Source: a virus. From it: a DNA stretch of 29,073 bases. The translations under genes were made by a program, and so were the position numbers. The DNA lies in IMG/VR virus record IMGVR_UViG_3300033150_001342, positions 1 through 29,073 of that record. The stretch is one strand, 5' to 3'. Positions 15,869 through 22,365 of the stretch are shown one piece after another (within the stretch, counting starts at the first letter, position 1; every line of letters begins with the position of its first letter). The notes under the pieces were generated by a model that ran no database searches, was not told the DNA's origin, and worked only from the letters and a program-made list of their open reading frames with translations.

Positions 15869-17043
15869 CTTTAGAAAAGAAAAAGGCACCCGCAGATATA
15901 ATTCAAGATGAACATCATGTTTTAGCAAAAGCTAAAAAAGTCTTACTATATGGGAAAACTACTGGTTCAGACTATGTTCCACTTCAAGTAGGTGATGATG
16001 GAAGTTTGGGTGGTTCGAATATTACATTGCAGGATGCTTATGATAATGGTTCTGGGGTAAGAGAAATTAATTTAAACGGAATCAATGCAGGATTGACTAT
16101 AAATGTGAAATATGAGTCAAGAAATTTAAATTACTTTAAATTAATTTCAGACATAGGAACACCTCTTCTTGAAACATATAGGGACAAATTTACAACTCTA
16201 TTAAGGTTCAACATAGATAGTAGTGAAAGTAATGCTTCAGTTAGAATAAGGGATGAACATACAGATACAATTTTGTTTCAGTCAGGATATTTTAAGGGTG
16301 GATTGAGGAATATGAGCCTTCATTGGGAGCCAATAGATAATAATACATATGACTTAGGAGCTGGCGGTAATTTGTGGAGAGATGTATATGTTGCAGGCAG
16401 CCTCAAAGATGGAACTAATTCAATTCCAATAGCAAATATTTTGGATAAAATCAACGGAGGTAAGATAGGCGACCAAACCACAAACTACATAAACTTTTCC
16501 TCTACAGGCTCACTCACTTTACACGGAACAGCAAGAGTAACCAGGGATCTATGGATAGATTCAGCAGGAATTAAAGCTCCTGGAGCAAAACCAGCTACAG
16601 AAGTATCGTTTGGAGCTTTAGAAACTTCTGCCTGGGAATTTTCTAATGAAGGAGTTGAAGCAAACCAGGAAAGCGTAAGCTGGAGGATTGCCATTCCTTA
16701 TGACATGGACAGAAGCGAAGCTCCGATAATCAGGATAGGCTGGAGTTCAGCTTCAACTGGAAATGTTAAGTGGCAATTGAAATACAGATGGTTTTCAGAA
16801 GACGAGGATTTAACCCAAGACGGAGAGGAAACTCTAACTATTGTAGATGCTGCCTCTACAACTTCAAACGGGTTAGTGCTAAGTGAGGTTACAGGAATTA
16901 ACCCGCCAAGCAGCACAGACGCAACAATAGCTTTCAAATTAACCAGGCTTTCAGCTGACGCAGAAGACACGATAAACGATTCAGTAGAACTGCATGGAGT
17001 ATGCTTCAATTATACTTCAAATAAATTAGGCGAGGCATTATGA
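15865..17043 (+). CDS. Tail fibre / receptor-binding protein
   Basis: The 392-residue protein has three parts. Residues 1-50 are the anchor domain (VLLYGKTTGSDYVPLQVGDD), homologous to the preceding small protein. Residues 55-210 are beta-rich shaft repeats including YDLGAGGNLWRDVYVAGSLK, a motif common in tail fibres. Residues 230-392 are a beta-sandwich receptor-binding domain (WEFSNEGVEANQESVSWRIA; IAFKLTRLSADAEDTINDSV). DNA for the last third (about 16450-17040) is much richer in G+C (around 45% by hand count of sample lines) than the first half (around 25-30%), which suggests that the receptor-binding end was acquired by recombination. Confidence 0.78.
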   Translation: MTLEKKKAPADIIQDEHHVLAKAKKVLLYGKTTGSDYVPLQVGDDGSLGGSNITLQDAYDNGSGVREINLNGINAGLTINVKYESRNLNYFKLISDIGTPLLETYRDKFTTLLRFNIDSSESNASVRIRDEHTDTILFQSGYFKGGLRNMSLHWEPIDNNTYDLGAGGNLWRDVYVAGSLKDGTNSIPIANILDKINGGKIGDQTTNYINFSSTGSLTLHGTARVTRDLWIDSAGIKAPGAKPATEVSFGALETSAWEFSNEGVEANQESVSWRIAIPYDMDRSEAPIIRIGWSSASTGNVKWQLKYRWFSEDEDLTQDGEETLTIVDAASTTSNGLVLSEVTGINPPSSTDATIAFKLTRLSADAEDTINDSVELHGVCFNYTSNKLGEAL

Positions 17044-17237
17044 TGGCTCTTGAAAATAAATTAGAAGAAATGAGAGAAAAAGAAAATGCAAGAATCCTAA
17101 ATAAACTTGAACAACTTTCACCAAAAGAAAAACAAATATATATGAAAGCATATAGTGATGCACTTAATTATGCACACAATTTTTTTGAAGTAAAAGATAG
17201 AAATAGAGCAGAAGTTATGGAGGATTACCTACCATAA
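17040..17237 (+). CDS. Small helical protein at end of fibre operon
   Basis: The 65-residue protein is coupled to the fibre gene by ATGA (a second ATG follows at 17043). It is helical and charged (ENKLEEMREKENARILNKLE, then LSPKEKQIYMKAYSDALNYA). No family is recognised. The return to A/T-rich coding here after the G+C-richer fibre end is notable. It could be a fibre chaperone given its position (inference). Confidence 0.6.
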   Translation: MMALENKLEEMREKENARILNKLEQLSPKEKQIYMKAYSDALNYAHNFFEVKDRNRAEVMEDYLP

Positions 17238-17250
17238 AGTTTAAATAGTA
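17234..17250 (+). promoter_or_regulatory. Promoter-like BRE/TATA box
   Basis: ATAAAGTTTAAATAGTA just after the stop of the previous gene resembles the BRE/TATA boxes elsewhere in the window. It stands about 50 bases before ATG 17298, leaving room for a leader that carries the Shine-Dalgarno AAGGAG. Confidence 0.4.
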
Positions 17251-17297
17251 TTGTGAGTTATATATATTAACCTAAATTAAATTTTAAGGAGTGAAAG

Positions 17298-17777
17298 ATG
17301 GAAAAACATGTTCAGGGCTTATTGATAGTCCTTGCAATCTTATCATTACTTGTCGGTTTTGCTGTCGGCAATGTGGTAGGACCAAAGACCGAAATTGTTA
17401 AAGAAATTCCAGTTGAAAAAGTTGTAACACAAGAAGTAGTTAAGGAAGTTCCTGTTGTAAAAGAAGTAATAAAGGAAGTTCCTGTCACAAAAGAAATAAC
17501 AAGTGATGAACTTTTGCAAAAAGCAATATCTACTTTTAAAGAAGAAAAGTTAGATGATTTGCAAAAAAAAAAAAATGAAGAATATGACTCAGACCAGATA
17601 GAAGTTAATAAAGTATATGACCAATATACAATTAACTTTGACAAAGATAAGCAAGAAGTTGAGTTTAAAATAAAACTCAAATATCTTGATGAAGATGTCG
17701 GAGACAAATGTTATGCAACTTACAATGTGGAAGTTATCTTTGAAGAAGATGAAGAACCAATAGTAAATCTTCAATAA
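17298..17777 (+). CDS. Membrane-anchored protein with KEVPV repeats
   Basis: The 159-residue protein has an N-terminal membrane segment (about 7-26, GLLIVLAILSLLVGFAVGN). Next come about 40 residues of Val/Lys/Glu/Pro repeats (IVKEIPVEKVVTQEVVKEVP and on), a charged helix with a Lys run (about 80-95), and a beta-rich acidic end (KQEVEFKIKLKYLDEDVGDK). Extended V-K-E-V-P repeats behind a membrane anchor resemble stalks that cross an envelope space, and a spanin-like or surface role is possible but unproven. It has its own promoter-like box and Shine-Dalgarno and ends at a strong T-tract, so it is probably a separate transcription unit. Confidence 0.7.
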   Translation: MEKHVQGLLIVLAILSLLVGFAVGNVVGPKTEIVKEIPVEKVVTQEVVKEVPVVKEVIKEVPVTKEITSDELLQKAISTFKEEKLDDLQKKKNEEYDSDQIEVNKVYDQYTINFDKDKQEVEFKIKLKYLDEDVGDKCYATYNVEVIFEEDEEPIVNLQ

Positions 17778-17784
17778 AAGCAAA

Positions 17785-17813
17785 TTTTTTTTCTTTTTTT
17801 TTCTTTTCTTTTT
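17785..17813 (+). terminator. T-tract terminator of the late module
   Basis: A run of T broken only by single C residues, with no hairpin, directly after the last late gene and before the promoter of the structured RNA. This is the expected archaeal termination signal. Confidence 0.65.
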
Positions 17814-17817
17814 AACA

Positions 17818-17832
17818 GAAAAATTTATAAAC
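17818..17832 (+). promoter_or_regulatory. Promoter of the structured RNA
   Basis: GAAAAATTTATAAAC contains a BRE-like purine-A stretch and the TATA box TTTATAAA. A transcription start about 25 bases downstream would fall at about 17850, right at the left edge of the G+C-richer structured region. Confidence 0.55.
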
Positions 17833-17849
17833 TATAATTCTTTTATTAT

Positions 17850-18206
17850 ATTGAATGCTTGCGTGCCGGGTAAGGGAGATTAACAGGAGACACTCCAAGA
17901 GGGTATACGCTATGTGAGCTGCACGCAGAAATCAATTAATTTGCTATCGGACAAATTAGTGTCCCCACTATGTAAGTGTGGCGGCTTCGGTCCGCATGGT
18001 ATTTAACGGGGTTAAATCTGTGTTAAACTTTGGAAGATAGCCAAATTATGCGATTAATGATGTGTGTATATGATAATAGCCTATATATGGATCCTCCATA
18101 TCAAAAAAAAGGAAGTGATGGCTATTCACATAACCAAGAATGGGGCATTCTTGAGCCAGAAGTCCAATAGCCATATAGGGAAAGAATAGAAATCCAGATT
18201 TTTTTT
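17850..18206 (+). ncRNA. Large structured RNA of unknown class (about 350 nt)
   Basis: No protein frame is open here, yet G+C rises to about 43-52% in sample lines against about 30% around it. Several helices can be drawn by hand. Helix 1: TGCGTGC 17860-17866 with GCACGCA 17921-17927. Helix 2: GCTATC 17943-17948 with GATAGC 18036-18041, enclosing hairpins 17949-17953/17960-17964, a UUCG-capped hairpin 17981-17995 and the hairpin 18001-18007/18011-18017. Then hairpins 18085-18091/18095-18101 and 18135-18142/18146-18153, the latter inside helix 18119-18126/18166-18173. A TATA box precedes the region and a T8 tract (18199-18206) follows. It does not show the signature motifs of RNase P, SRP, tmRNA, group I/II introns or tRNA that I know. 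Function unknown: regulatory, packaging or scaffold RNA are all possible. Confidence 0.65.
18199..18206 (+). terminator. T8 tract ending the structured RNA
   Basis: Eight T residues follow the last recognised helix after a short A/G-rich linker. This is a plausible archaeal 3' end for the RNA on the plus strand. Confidence 0.5.
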
Positions 18207-18232
18207 CAAAAATTTGTTCTTTCTTTATATAT

Positions 18233-18276
18233 ATGCAAAATTATATACTCCAACATATATGTTGCAAAATATATTA
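18233..18276 (+). promoter_or_regulatory. Operator-like palindrome and flanking direct repeats
   Basis: The perfect 14-base palindrome CAACATATATGTTG (18251-18264) overlaps the second of two direct repeats (TGCAAAATTATATA from 18234, TGCAAAATATATTA from 18263, 29 bases apart). The site lies just upstream of the TATA box of the winged-helix gene, a natural place for autoregulation. Confidence 0.45.
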
Positions 18277-18283
18277 TATATAA

Positions 18284-18300
18284 TAAAAACATTTATATAT
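18284..18300 (+). promoter_or_regulatory. Early promoter
   Basis: TAAAAACATTTATATATA gives an A-rich BRE and TATA box about 25-30 bases before ATG 18321, predicting a leaderless early mRNA that begins the 18321-25697 gene run. Confidence 0.5.
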
Positions 18301-18320
18301 ATGTGTGTATGTGTATATGT

Positions 18321-18641
18321 ATGGAAAAATCATTTTGGACACAACAAAAAAGACTACAAATAATGAATTCTGTTTTATCATGGATTAGACAGGCATATTT
18401 TCAAAATAAAGAAGTTGATAAAAGAAAATTAATTTCAAATATGATGTTTGAATTTGGCTGTTCAAGAACCAAAGCATTAGAATATCTCAATATATTAGAA
18501 GCTACAAATAAAATAAGCATGACTCAGAAGATTGTTTCTTATATCCCAAAAGAAGGAGATAAAAAAATTGAAGAAGAATTCAATAATCAAATAAATAATA
18601 TAACAGGAGGTCAAAATGGAAAAAGCAAAAGGGAAAGTTAA
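18321..18641 (+). CDS. Small winged-helix DNA-binding protein, likely early regulator
   Basis: The roughly 106-residue protein (MEKSFWTQQKRLQIMNSVLS...) has an N-terminal helix pair and a helix-turn-helix-like stretch (KRKLISNMMFEFGCSRTKAL, EYLNILEATNKI), followed by a wing-like strand (ISMTQKIVSYIP) and a charged tail. It resembles short winged-helix regulators of archaeal viruses. It starts at ATG 18321 because the TATA box is about 25 bases upstream; the in-frame GTG 18303 would add only Cys/Met-rich residues. Being first after the control region with a palindrome, it probably represses its own promoter and perhaps the divergent or late genes. Confidence 0.65.
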   Translation: MEKSFWTQQKRLQIMNSVLSWIRQAYFQNKEVDKRKLISNMMFEFGCSRTKALEYLNILEATNKISMTQKIVSYIPKEGDKKIEEEFNNQINNITGGQNGKSKRES

Positions 18642-18999
18642 ATATCTAAAAAAGGATGGAACAGCAGTTTGTATTGAGGTTGAGGGAATTGAACAATGGT
18701 TTAATTTGTCAAAATATGTAAAACCAAGTTTTTGCAGGGTTGGAGAGGAATGCGACATTTCTTATGAATTGCAGGATAAAGGAAACCCGGTTTTAAAATA
18801 TATAACGTGTGGAGGAGTTAAGATGGAAGAAGTAAAGATAGAGAAGGCAAGCGACATAAACAAAATATCTGAAGAAATGATAAGAATGAATGCAACAAAA
18901 ACAGCAAGCCAAGTTTTTGCAGGCACATCAGAAGTTGATGGGTTTAAGGAACTTGTGAAAGAAGTTATAAATTTCATCAAGACTGGAGAATGGGATTAA
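18616..18999 (+). CDS. OB-fold-like protein, possible ssDNA-binding accessory
   Basis: Residues 1-62 (KGKVKYLKKDGTAVCIEVEG, EQWFNLSKYVKPSFCRVGEE) look like a five-strand OB barrel of the kind used for short single-stranded DNA-binding proteins in viruses. The remaining half (EEVKIEKASDINKISEEMIR...) is helical and could mediate partner contacts. A good Shine-Dalgarno (AGGAGG) precedes the ATG, which lies inside the end of the regulator gene. The neighbours are replication/recombination-type genes, so a DNA-handling role is reasonable but inferred. Confidence 0.6.
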   Translation: MEKAKGKVKYLKKDGTAVCIEVEGIEQWFNLSKYVKPSFCRVGEECDISYELQDKGNPVLKYITCGGVKMEEVKIEKASDINKISEEMIRMNATKTASQVFAGTSEVDGFKELVKEVINFIKTGEWD

Positions 19000-19256
19000 A
19001 AACTTTGAAAGATATTGAAGATGTAGATTGTTATATTTATTTTGAGGGTGAAGAAACAATAAGAGCAATTCCAGAGTTTAGACTGAAACAAGAAGCAATT
19101 AAGTGGATAAAAGAATTAATGCAATTTAAAGATAATAAAGAATATACAAAGGTGTGGCAAGAAGATGGGAAAATTAAAAAATTAGATTTGCATCCAAGAA
19201 CCTTGATTAACTGGATAAAACATTTCTTCAACATCACAGAAAAAGATTTAAAATGA
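18990..19256 (+). CDS. Small protein of unknown function
   Basis: An 88-residue protein that overlaps the previous gene's end by ten bases and ends in an overlap with the nuclease gene. It has a beta-start (DVDCYIYFEGEETIRAIPEF) and a helical second half with aromatics (HPRTLINWIKHFFNITEKDL). No family is recognised. The tight coupling to the OB-fold-like protein and the nuclease suggests a DNA-metabolism partner. Confidence 0.6.
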   Translation: MGLKTLKDIEDVDCYIYFEGEETIRAIPEFRLKQEAIKWIKELMQFKDNKEYTKVWQEDGKIKKLDLHPRTLINWIKHFFNITEKDLK

Positions 19257-19867
19257 TAGATAAAAAGAAACAAGGAAAAAGAAACTTAGAAAAAGGAAGA
19301 AGATTTGAAAATTTAGTAAGAAAAGATTTAGAGAGTAAGGGTTGGATAGTTAGCAGATGGCAGAATAATGTTGATATTAAATGGATTAAATTAGAAGATG
19401 AAAAAACATTTAAACAAAGAGAAAATCTACTCAACAAATGTTATAGAGAAGTTAAAATAAATGATGCTCCAACATTATGTCTAAGTAAACTAATCCCAGC
19501 AAAACAAGGAAAATTCAGAAAAACAAGCACAGGATTTCCTGATTTTATTGCTTATAAAATACAAAGAATCTATATATCTTTGCCAAAAAATGTAACACAA
19601 AAAGAAGCAATCCGGGTAATGAATATTTTTGAAGAGGCTATGAAAAATAATAAAAAAGTTATCGTAACAGACCCTGATGTAGAAATAACTCCTGAAAATA
19701 TTATAATTGGTATAGAATGCAAAACAAATGGTTATCTGACAAGAGAAGAAAAAGAGAAATGCGAATGGTTATTAGAAAATAAAATATTCAGCAAAATACT
19801 TATAGCCTCAAAAGGAAAAAAAGGAGAAATATTATATAAAAATTTTAATTATCTTTATAAAATTTAA
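19253..19867 (+). CDS. PD-(D/E)XK nuclease, Holliday-junction-resolvase-like
   Basis: The 204-residue protein shows the order of an archaeal resolvase-type nuclease. A basic N-terminus leads into GRRFENLVRKDLESKGW (catalytic-site Glu19). GFPDFIA follows with Asp97, then GIECKTNG with Glu155 and Lys157 (the E-x-K part), then a helix and SKILIASKGKK. About 55 residues lie between the Asp and the E-x-K motif, longer than in Hjc-type enzymes, and suggest an inserted helix pair (QKEAIRVMNIFEEAM). The enzyme probably cuts branched DNA during replication or packaging. The RuvB-like ATPase at 25688 could act on the same substrates. Confidence 0.75.
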   Translation: MIDKKKQGKRNLEKGRRFENLVRKDLESKGWIVSRWQNNVDIKWIKLEDEKTFKQRENLLNKCYREVKINDAPTLCLSKLIPAKQGKFRKTSTGFPDFIAYKIQRIYISLPKNVTQKEAIRVMNIFEEAMKNNKKVIVTDPDVEITPENIIIGIECKTNGYLTREEKEKCEWLLENKIFSKILIASKGKKGEILYKNFNYLYKI

Positions 19868-19886
19868 ATTTGTTAAAATTTGGTAA

Positions 19887-20087
19887 ATGAAAATAATTGA
19901 TTTAGGAAATTTAGTTATTAAGAAAGACAGAAGAAAATCCAAAAATGAAGGTATAGCAGAGAATTTAGATGTTTATCTTAATGGAGAAGATATTTCAGAC
20001 CAAGTCAGTGAAATAATTATAAAAATAAAAGCTGGCGAACCAATAAGTTTTACAATGTATAATTATGCCTCCCCTCTACTAAAATGA
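19887..20087 (+). CDS. Small protein of unknown function
   Basis: A 66-residue basic-to-acidic protein that begins after a short A/T-rich spacer (possible TATA-like TTAAAATTTG). It has strands (IIDLGNLVIKKD; LDVYLNGEDI; SEIIIKIKAGEPISFTMY) and no recognised motif. The phrase 'DVYLNGEDIS' resembles small beta proteins seen in phage early regions, but nothing firm can be said. Its stop overlaps the next small ORF. Confidence 0.55.
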   Translation: MKIIDLGNLVIKKDRRKSKNEGIAENLDVYLNGEDISDQVSEIIIKIKAGEPISFTMYNYASPLLK

Positions 20088-20206
20088 AAATTAAAGAAAT
20101 AAAATTAATTTGCAAGAAAGTTTTATTAATCTTTCTTGATAAAACTGGTTGGCAAACCCTATTAAAAAAAAATGAAAACAGAAGAAGAAGTAAAAGAAAA
20201 GATTAA
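20084..20206 (+). CDS. Very short ORF, doubtful gene
   Basis: A 40-residue ORF that overlaps the previous stop by ATGA, the style of this operon. The product is basic with one hydrophobic stretch (KLICKKVLLIFLDKTGWQTL). It overlaps the next small gene by 35 bases in another frame, which argues somewhat against it. It may be a real micro-protein or only spacing. Confidence 0.3.
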   Translation: MKIKEIKLICKKVLLIFLDKTGWQTLLKKNENRRRSKRKD

Positions 20207-20312
20207 GAAATTAATTCGCAAGAAAATGGATTTCCAAGAAAGATTAACAAAACGATGGACAAGATATAATTATGGTTGGCTTAGAGCCCTTCAATGGGTA
20301 TTAAAAAAATGA
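20172..20312 (+). CDS. Small helical protein of the 'LxWVLxK' phage type
   Basis: The 46-residue protein (MKTEEEVKEKIKKLIRKKMD and on) is a charged helix ending in YGWLRALQWVLKK. Short proteins with a coiled-coil front and a terminal A-L-x-W-V-L element are frequent in phage and archaeal virus early regions, though their function is unknown. The ATG at 20172 lies just upstream of the next gene's start, and the end overlaps that gene by a few bases. Confidence 0.6.
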   Translation: MKTEEEVKEKIKKLIRKKMDFQERLTKRWTRYNYGWLRALQWVLKK

Positions 20313-20503
20313 GGGAGGTAGCCCCCTATATTAAGAAAATGAAAATAAGCAAATCTCAAAGGTTACAGGAATTAAGAGAATGTTTTATAGAGCAAGACCC
20401 CTTAGAAATTTTTAAGGGAGATAATCTTATAGCCTTAGCAGTTCTCGGTGCTTTTGAAGTATTTGATAAAGATTTGATTAGAATTATAGAAAATGATAAC
20501 TAA
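20309..20503 (+). CDS. Small protein of unknown function
   Basis: The roughly 64-residue helical protein has a basic front (APYIKKMKISKSQRLQELRE) and a C-terminal hydrophobic/acidic part (IALAVLGAFEVFDKDLIRII). I choose ATG 20309 because it overlaps the previous stop as ATGA; ATG 20294 (five codons longer) and 20339 are alternatives. No family is recognised. It overlaps the next gene by 11 bases. Confidence 0.55.
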   Translation: MREVAPYIKKMKISKSQRLQELRECFIEQDPLEIFKGDNLIALAVLGAFEVFDKDLIRIIENDN

Positions 20504-20840
20504 ACAAACCAAAACAAAAAAACCAGAATTCAATAATGGATTTATTATAGCTATGGCTTTATTTTTAGAACATAAAGATAATTGGCAGAAAACTGAAAGA
20601 AGTGATTTAAGACTTTATGGAGCAACAGACCATTTATATGATATGGAAATTCCAGAGAACTTATCAGCAAAGCTAATAAAGAGAATAATAAGATGGAGAG
20701 AAAGGTGTTTTCATTATAGATTAGAAAATTTTAAAGATAGTAGGATTACAGATAGTTTGTTTAAAGAAGCAGAACAGATTTTGAAAGCAATAGATGAAGA
20801 AGTATTTAAAACTAAAAAAGTAATTATGAGGTATAGATAA
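20493..20840 (+). CDS. Helical protein of unknown function
   Basis: The 115-residue protein is helical with a conserved-looking core (GFIIAMALFLEHKDNWQK; LRLYGATDHLYDMEIP; KRIIRWRERCFHYRLENFKD). Its amphipathic helices and several Arg/Trp/His residues suggest nucleic-acid or protein binding, but I do not recognise a family. It sits in the run of small early genes, tightly spaced with both neighbours. Confidence 0.6.
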   Translation: MITKQTKTKKPEFNNGFIIAMALFLEHKDNWQKTERSDLRLYGATDHLYDMEIPENLSAKLIKRIIRWRERCFHYRLENFKDSRITDSLFKEAEQILKAIDEEVFKTKKVIMRYR

Positions 20841-20841
20841 T

Positions 20842-21270
20842 ATGAAAACTAAAAAACCACAACCTTTGGATTTGGAAGGAATGGAGAATGAAATAGTAGA
20901 AGGAATTTTTGATATAATAGAAGATGGATTAACATACTTCTACGAGCAAGTAGGACTAAGTAAGTTAAGAGATATTCCATTCAATACATTTGAATGTAGC
21001 CTTTTCTTAGAAGAATATCTAAAAAATAAGGACAAAAAACAATTTCTAAAAAGAAAAATATCTAAATTAAAACAATGCCTCAAATCAGCATGTGAGTTTT
21101 ATTTGAGATATAAAGACAAGCCAGAGTTGCTGATAAAAGAACATTCTGAATATAAGAAAGAATTATCTTCAAATCTATTACCTATATACAAATTATCTTA
21201 TTGGGAGCGATTAAAATACAACGAATGGCTCTTCAAACTCACATTTAAAGATGTTTTTAAGGAAAAATGA
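20842..21270 (+). CDS. Helical protein of unknown function
   Basis: The 142-residue protein is mostly helical. An acidic front (LDLEGMENEIVEGIFDIIED) is followed by aromatic and Lys-rich parts (TYFYEQVGLSKLRD; KQFLKRKISKLKQCLKSACE; YWERLKYNEWLFKLTFKDVF). No domain is recognised. It starts one base after the previous stop and overlaps the methyltransferase gene by four bases (ATGA), so it may be co-expressed with it. Confidence 0.6.
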   Translation: MKTKKPQPLDLEGMENEIVEGIFDIIEDGLTYFYEQVGLSKLRDIPFNTFECSLFLEEYLKNKDKKQFLKRKISKLKQCLKSACEFYLRYKDKPELLIKEHSEYKKELSSNLLPIYKLSYWERLKYNEWLFKLTFKDVFKEK

Positions 21271-21779
21271 AAACTAAAAAACTAAAAATTCAAATGAATG
21301 GAAGACCAGATGAATTTCAAACTCCCGAGCATGCAGTAGATATTTTAGTTCCTTATCTTAAAAGAGCGAACATAAAAATTATCTGGGAATGTGCAATAGG
21401 GAAAGGTCTTTTAGCAGATGCTTTAAATAAAAGAGGTTTTTTTATTATAAAAATTTATGGAGATTTTCTTAAAATAACACCTCATGATGATTTTGATTGT
21501 ATAGTAACAAATCCCCCCTATTCAAAAAAAGATGAATTTTTAGAAAAAGCATACCAAATGGGAAAACCTTTTGCTTTTCTATTGCCTTTAACAGCATTAG
21601 AAGGAAAAAGAAGGCAGAAGTTGTATAAAAAATATGGAATTCAATTAATAATCCCAAATAAAAGAATAAACTTTATTACTCCCTCTGGAAAAGGCTCTGG
21701 AGCCTGGTTTCAGACAGCGTGGTTTTGTTGGAAATTAAATCTTCCTCAACAATTAAATTTCGTGGAGGCAACATGGTAA
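21267..21779 (+). CDS. DNA N6-adenine-type methyltransferase, short
   Basis: The 170-residue enzyme-like protein has the SAM-binding motif I region (WECAIGKGLLADALNKRG, residues 40-57) and the catalytic motif IV TNPPYSKKDE (NPPY at 82-85), as in amino-methyltransferases for adenine. It lacks a clear target-recognition domain, so specificity may be low or provided by a partner; RNA is another possible substrate. Phages use such enzymes to protect their DNA from host restriction. No restriction nuclease gene lies next to it. Its stop lies seven bases into the start of the next gene. Confidence 0.75.
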   Translation: MKTKKLKIQMNGRPDEFQTPEHAVDILVPYLKRANIKIIWECAIGKGLLADALNKRGFFIIKIYGDFLKITPHDDFDCIVTNPPYSKKDEFLEKAYQMGKPFAFLLPLTALEGKRRQKLYKKYGIQLIIPNKRINFITPSGKGSGAWFQTAWFCWKLNLPQQLNFVEATW

Positions 21780-22162
21780 CAAATACAAAAAAACTAATCT
21801 CAAACTTGAAGAAGGAGATTGAGAGAATTAATAATCAACCAAGCATTTCTGGAGGACATAAAGTTAAATGTCCCATTTGTATGAAATATATAAAACATTA
21901 CACAAGTAAAGTTTCTGTTGTGTTAGATAGAAATTTTGGTCTAAATCAAAAAACAGGCTTATATAAATTCAAGAAAAAAACAATTAATTCTTTTCATCCA
22001 ACTTGTTATGATAATTTAAAACAAGCACAACTCAAATTTGCAGAAAAATTAATTAAAGCAATTAAGGAAGATATTAAATCAATTAGAAAAGATAAGAGCA
22101 TACTTACTGATTATGAAAGATTGGATATTATAGGTCATATTTTAGATGAGGCAATCAAATGA
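21773..22162 (+). CDS. Zinc-finger-like small protein
   Basis: The start is ATG 21773, with GGAGG just upstream; a longer GTG frame (21719) would be a shadow of the methyltransferase. The 129-residue protein begins with a coiled-coil helix (TKKLISNLKKEIERINNQ). Then comes a metal-binding pattern CPIC ... H ... SFHPTCYDN (C-x2-C and H-x2-C). It ends in a long charged helix (AQLKFAEKLIKAIKEDIKS). This layout fits a small treble-clef or C2HC finger used for nucleic-acid or protein contact. Function unknown. Confidence 0.6.
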   Translation: MVTNTKKLISNLKKEIERINNQPSISGGHKVKCPICMKYIKHYTSKVSVVLDRNFGLNQKTGLYKFKKKTINSFHPTCYDNLKQAQLKFAEKLIKAIKEDIKSIRKDKSILTDYERLDIIGHILDEAIK

Positions 22163-22365
22163 CAAAAGAATTTAATTTAAGCGAAAGAAGAAGGGTTTTT
22201 AAAGAAGGAGAAGAAGTATGGACTGATGAAATTTTACTTGTAGAAGATGTAAAAAAGTTTATTAGATTAGAAACAAAATTAATCAATGACTTAATTTCAG
22301 AGGAGATTAGTAGTGGACAATTTTGGAATAAAAGAGATAAATTAGCAGGAGATAAACTAACATGA
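22159..22365 (+). CDS. Small acidic/basic protein of early region
   Basis: The 68-residue protein (MTKEFNLSERRRVFKEGEEV and on) follows the pattern FNLS-x-R, E-E-x-WTDEIL-x-VEDVKKFI, ending in KRDKLAGDKLT. Similar short proteins with 'VEDVKEFI...DKLAG' occur in many phages and archaeal plasmids; they have no known function. The ATG overlaps the previous stop and the end overlaps the next ATG. Confidence 0.6.
   Translation: MTKEFNLSERRRVFKEGEEVWTDEILLVEDVKKFIRLETKLINDLISEEISSGQFWNKRDKLAGDKLT

Noticed and set aside
17312-17707. Reverse-strand Ser/Thr-rich ORF opposite the KEVPV-repeat gene
   Set aside because: Shadow of the real plus-strand gene, which has a Shine-Dalgarno, membrane segment and terminator.
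18001-18030. T-arm-like GGGGTTAAATC as part of a tRNA
   Set aside because: No matching acceptor, D or anticodon arm can be folded around it; the sequence forms a simple hairpin.
18052-18130. C-box-like ATGATGT / GTGATGG as a C/D box guide RNA
   Set aside because: No D-box (CTGA) partners at suitable distances.
17850-18206. The structured region as RNase P RNA, SRP RNA, tmRNA or a group I/II intron
   Set aside because: I looked for their core motifs (for example conserved P4 sequences, SRP helix 8, domain V and P7) and did not find convincing ones.
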